From contig JAFSFB010000015.1 in assembly GCA_017435385.1 (NCBI GenBank), positions 1-64,000 of the forward strand: 64,000 bases of DNA, read 5' to 3'. The position numbers and the translations under genes are program-made. The notes under the pieces are model-generated. The model was not told the origin of the DNA. It did no database searches and saw only the letters and a program-made list of their open reading frames with translations. Origin of the DNA: Clostridia bacterium. GTDB taxonomy: Bacteria; Bacillota; Clostridia; Oscillospirales; Acutalibacteraceae. Below, in pieces: positions 61,741 to 64,000 of the stretch (positions within the stretch are counted from its first letter, which is position 1; each line of letters begins with the position of its first letter).

Positions 61741-63918
61741 TTGTCAAAAACACTTGTCTTGACCGAAAAGCCGTCTGTTGCCAAGGATATTGCCCGTGTT
61801 CTCGGGTGCAAAAAGAACGGCAACGGATGCATTATCGGTGATAAATATATCGTCACATGGGCTCTCGGCCACCTTGTAACTCTTGCAGATCCCGAAGCCT
61901 ATGATGCAAAATATAAAACCTGGCGCATGGAGGACCTTCCGATGCTCCCGAGCAGCATGAAGCTCGTTGTTATCGGGCAGACCTCCAAGCAGTTCAGAGC
62001 CGTCAGCTCTCTTCTGCTCAGCAGCGAAGTCGACAAGGTCGTTATCGCAACCGATGCAGGGCGTGAGGGCGAGCTCGTTGCACGCTGGATCATTAGAAAA
62101 GCGGGCTGCAAAAAGCCGATGCTGCGTCTGTGGATCTCGTCGCAGACCGATAAGGCTATCCGTGAGGGCTTTGCCTCGCTTAAACCTGCTTCTCAATATG
62201 ATAATCTCTATAAAAGCGCTCAATGCCGTGCCGAAGCTGACTGGCTCGTCGGTCTGAATGTCAGCCGTGCGCTGACCTGCAAGCATAACGCTCAGCTTTC
62301 CGCAGGAAGAGTCCAGACACCCACCCTTGCAATGATTGTAAAGCGTGAGGAAGAGATCCTCCGTTTCCGCCCCAAGGACTATTTCACGGTCAAGGCGGAT
62401 TTCGGCGGTTATACCGCTCTTTATAAGGATTCCCGCAATCAGGCAAGATTCTTCGATGCTGCCGCCGCTCAGCAGATCGCCGACGAAGTCAGAGGCAAAA
62501 GAGGCGTTCTTTCCGAAGTTAAGAAGGTCTACCGCTTCAAGGCTCCGCCTGCGGCATATGACCTGACAGAGCTTCAGAGAGATGCAAACAAAAAATACGG
62601 CTATTCGGCAAAGCAGACTCTTTCGCTCATGCAGAGTCTTTACGAAACCCATAAGCTTCTCACCTATCCGAGAACAGATTCCAGATATATAACCAGGGAT
62701 GTTGCCTCAACTCTCCCCGAAAGACTCAAAGCGGTCGCAATCGGCCCCTATAAGGATGCTGCAAACGCTATCCTGCGCACAAAGCCGATCCCCACAAAAT
62801 ACATCGTCAACGATGCCAAAGTAACCGACCACCATGCAATCATTCCGACGGAGCAGTATGTTGACCTCAACAAGCTCAGCCGTGAGGAAAGACACATATA
62901 CGACCTCGTTGTCAGACGCTTCCTTGCCGTGCTCAGCGCTCCGTTTGAATATGACGAAATGCAGGTTAAAATCACCGTCGGCAAGCATAATTTCTATACC
63001 AAAGGGCAGGCTGTCAAAGCTGCAGGCTGGAAGGCTCTTTATGATTCCTCTCTTTCCGATGAGGAGGATGACGGCGACGATATCCGTGCTCAGTCCCTGC
63101 CCGCTCTTTCTCAGGGAGCACCCGTTTTCCCGAAGGAAGTCCGAATCTGCTCAGGCAAAACAACTCCTCCTGCAAGATATAACGAAGCAACGCTGCTCAC
63201 CGCCATGGAAAACCCCACGGGACAGGTCGATGACGGCTCACTTCGTGATGCACTCAAAACCGCAGGCGGTCTGGGTACGCCTGCCACGAGAGCAGATATC
63301 ATTGAAAAGCTTTTTGACTCCTTCTGCATTGAAAGAAGGGGCAGAGAAATATTTCCCACCTCAAAGGGAAAGCAGCTCATCGACATCGTTCCCGAGGACC
63401 TCAAATCAGCAGAGCTGACCGCAAGATGGGAGCAAAGGCTCTCTCTCATCGCCAAGGGCGGCGCAAACGACAAACAGTTCATCTCCGAAATGCGAAGCTA
63501 TGCAACTGCTCTTGTCGGTGCGGTCAGATCGAGCGAAGCGAAATACAAGCACGACAACATGACCCGTGAGCCTTGTCCCGAATGCGGAAAATATCTTCTT
63601 GAAGTCAACGGCAAAAAGGGCAAGATGCTCGTTTGCCAGGACAGAGAATGCGGCTACCGCAAGAGCATATCCGTTATCACAAACGCACGCTGCCCCGAAT
63701 GCCATAAAAAGCTCGAGATGAGGGGTGAGGGCGAGAAAAAAGCCTTCTTCTGCGTGTGCGGTTACAGAGAAAAGCTCTCCGACTTTGAAAAGAGAAAAGA
63801 ATCTGCAGGCGCAGGCAAGCGTGATGTTGCAAAATATATGCAGCAGCAGTCCAAAGCTAAAGCGTCAAGCAATCCCCTTGCCGACCAGCTTGCAAAATGG
63901 ATGGAGGAAAACCAATGA
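61741..63918 (+). CDS. topB: DNA topoisomerase III
   Basis: 725 residues. TOPRIM domain (KTLVLTEKPSVAKDIARVLG; TDAGREGELVARW), the catalytic Tyr in LTYPRTDSRYI (about residue 310), and two C-terminal zinc-ribbon motifs (CPECGKYLLEVNG, CPECHKKLEMRGE). TTG at 61741 is six bases after GGAGTG; the ATG at 61723 lies upstream of the site. Decatenates single-stranded DNA. Not part of a mobile element here. Confidence 0.93.
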   Translation: MSKTLVLTEKPSVAKDIARVLGCKKNGNGCIIGDKYIVTWALGHLVTLADPEAYDAKYKTWRMEDLPMLPSSMKLVVIGQTSKQFRAVSSLLLSSEVDKVVIATDAGREGELVARWIIRKAGCKKPMLRLWISSQTDKAIREGFASLKPASQYDNLYKSAQCRAEADWLVGLNVSRALTCKHNAQLSAGRVQTPTLAMIVKREEEILRFRPKDYFTVKADFGGYTALYKDSRNQARFFDAAAAQQIADEVRGKRGVLSEVKKVYRFKAPPAAYDLTELQRDANKKYGYSAKQTLSLMQSLYETHKLLTYPRTDSRYITRDVASTLPERLKAVAIGPYKDAANAILRTKPIPTKYIVNDAKVTDHHAIIPTEQYVDLNKLSREERHIYDLVVRRFLAVLSAPFEYDEMQVKITVGKHNFYTKGQAVKAAGWKALYDSSLSDEEDDGDDIRAQSLPALSQGAPVFPKEVRICSGKTTPPARYNEATLLTAMENPTGQVDDGSLRDALKTAGGLGTPATRADIIEKLFDSFCIERRGREIFPTSKGKQLIDIVPEDLKSAELTARWEQRLSLIAKGGANDKQFISEMRSYATALVGAVRSSEAKYKHDNMTREPCPECGKYLLEVNGKKGKMLVCQDRECGYRKSISVITNARCPECHKKLEMRGEGEKKAFFCVCGYREKLSDFEKRKESAGAGKRDVAKYMQQQSKAKASSNPLADQLAKWMEENQ

Positions 63919-64000
63919 AACGATTGATTTCGGTTTTAATGGCGATTGTTCTTCTGCTGATATGCCCTTCCTGCACGAAAAAAGGAAGCGGAAAATCGAT
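63915..64000 (+). CDS. Lipoprotein, N-terminal fragment
   Basis: ATG at 63915 overlaps the topB TGA and follows GGAGG. The first 28 codons give MKRLISVLMAIVLLLICPSC, a signal peptide with a Cys lipobox, then KKGSGKS. Continues past the right edge. Co-transcribed with topB. Confidence 0.8.
   Translation, partial: MKRLISVLMAIVLLLICPSCTKKGSGKS

Overview
The window looks like the chromosome of an anaerobic gut-type Clostridia, most likely Oscillospiraceae/Ruminococcaceae. The basis is gene content: a complete six-subunit Rnf complex, a trimeric NuoE/NuoF/GltD-type flavin complex, the ylxM-ffh-rpsP-khpA-rimM-trmD operon, a clostridial tmRNA tag ending NDNNKVALAA, a zinc-ribbon AbrB protein and glycan-directed secreted esterases. 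The coding strand changes in blocks. Many promoters match the sigma-A consensus, and about eight genes probably start at TTG. No insertion sequence, integrase, rRNA or CRISPR array was seen.

Layout. 0-6.2 kb is a glycan-use island: partial GPH transporter, SGNH esterase, AraC regulator, MBL-fold relic, and two secreted proteins, one a sialate O-acetylesterase type. 6.2-10.2 kb carries a phosphoribosyltransferase-like protein without the usual acidic pair, then a strongly promoted three-gene operon (degenerate AAA-like protein, VirD4/TraG-like ATPase without membrane segments, helical protein) that matches no system I can name. 10.3-17.2 kb has a beta-propeller glycosidase, an Stn-like (NfnABC) electron-bifurcating operon, a Cys-rich miniprotein and an iron alcohol dehydrogenase. 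17.3-25.2 kb is apbE, a NusG-II protein, a Gx transporter, rnfCDGEAB and a ChbG-type deacetylase. 25.3-26.3 kb is a small secreted protein divergent from an XRE regulator with dyad operators and a start-codon hairpin.

26.3-32.7 kb holds trmD-rimM-khpA-rpsP-ffh-ylxM and mutS2, separated by a 422-nt gap with DnaA-box-like sites. 32.9-38.5 kb has a lipoprotein and a FHA/M16/proB/proA/membrane-protein operon. 38.7-45.3 kb holds phoH-ybeY-dgk-era-yqzL-recO, a sugar symporter, a sigma factor, a tRNA-like element and a zinc-ribbon protein. 45.4-51.2 kb encodes envelope proteins: LCP ligase, polysaccharide deacetylase, an anchored Thr-rich protein and two DUF4474 paralogues. 51.3-55.6 kb has ssrA, smpB, yhbY, rdgB, ftsY and dnaA. 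56-64 kb runs the other way with rpmH-rnpA-yidD-yidC-jag, an AbrB protein, a P-type ATPase, topB and the start of a lipoprotein.

Together the genes suggest a fermenter that balances ferredoxin, NADH and NADPH through Stn and Rnf and feeds on decorated host or plant glycans. The least explained parts are the VirD4/AAA operon, the DnaA-box-like cluster far from a dnaA gene with a changed DNA-recognition signature and no dnaN beside it, the truncated tRNA-like element, and the 13-bp hairpin over the XRE start codon. All assignments come from reading the sequence; no database search was run.
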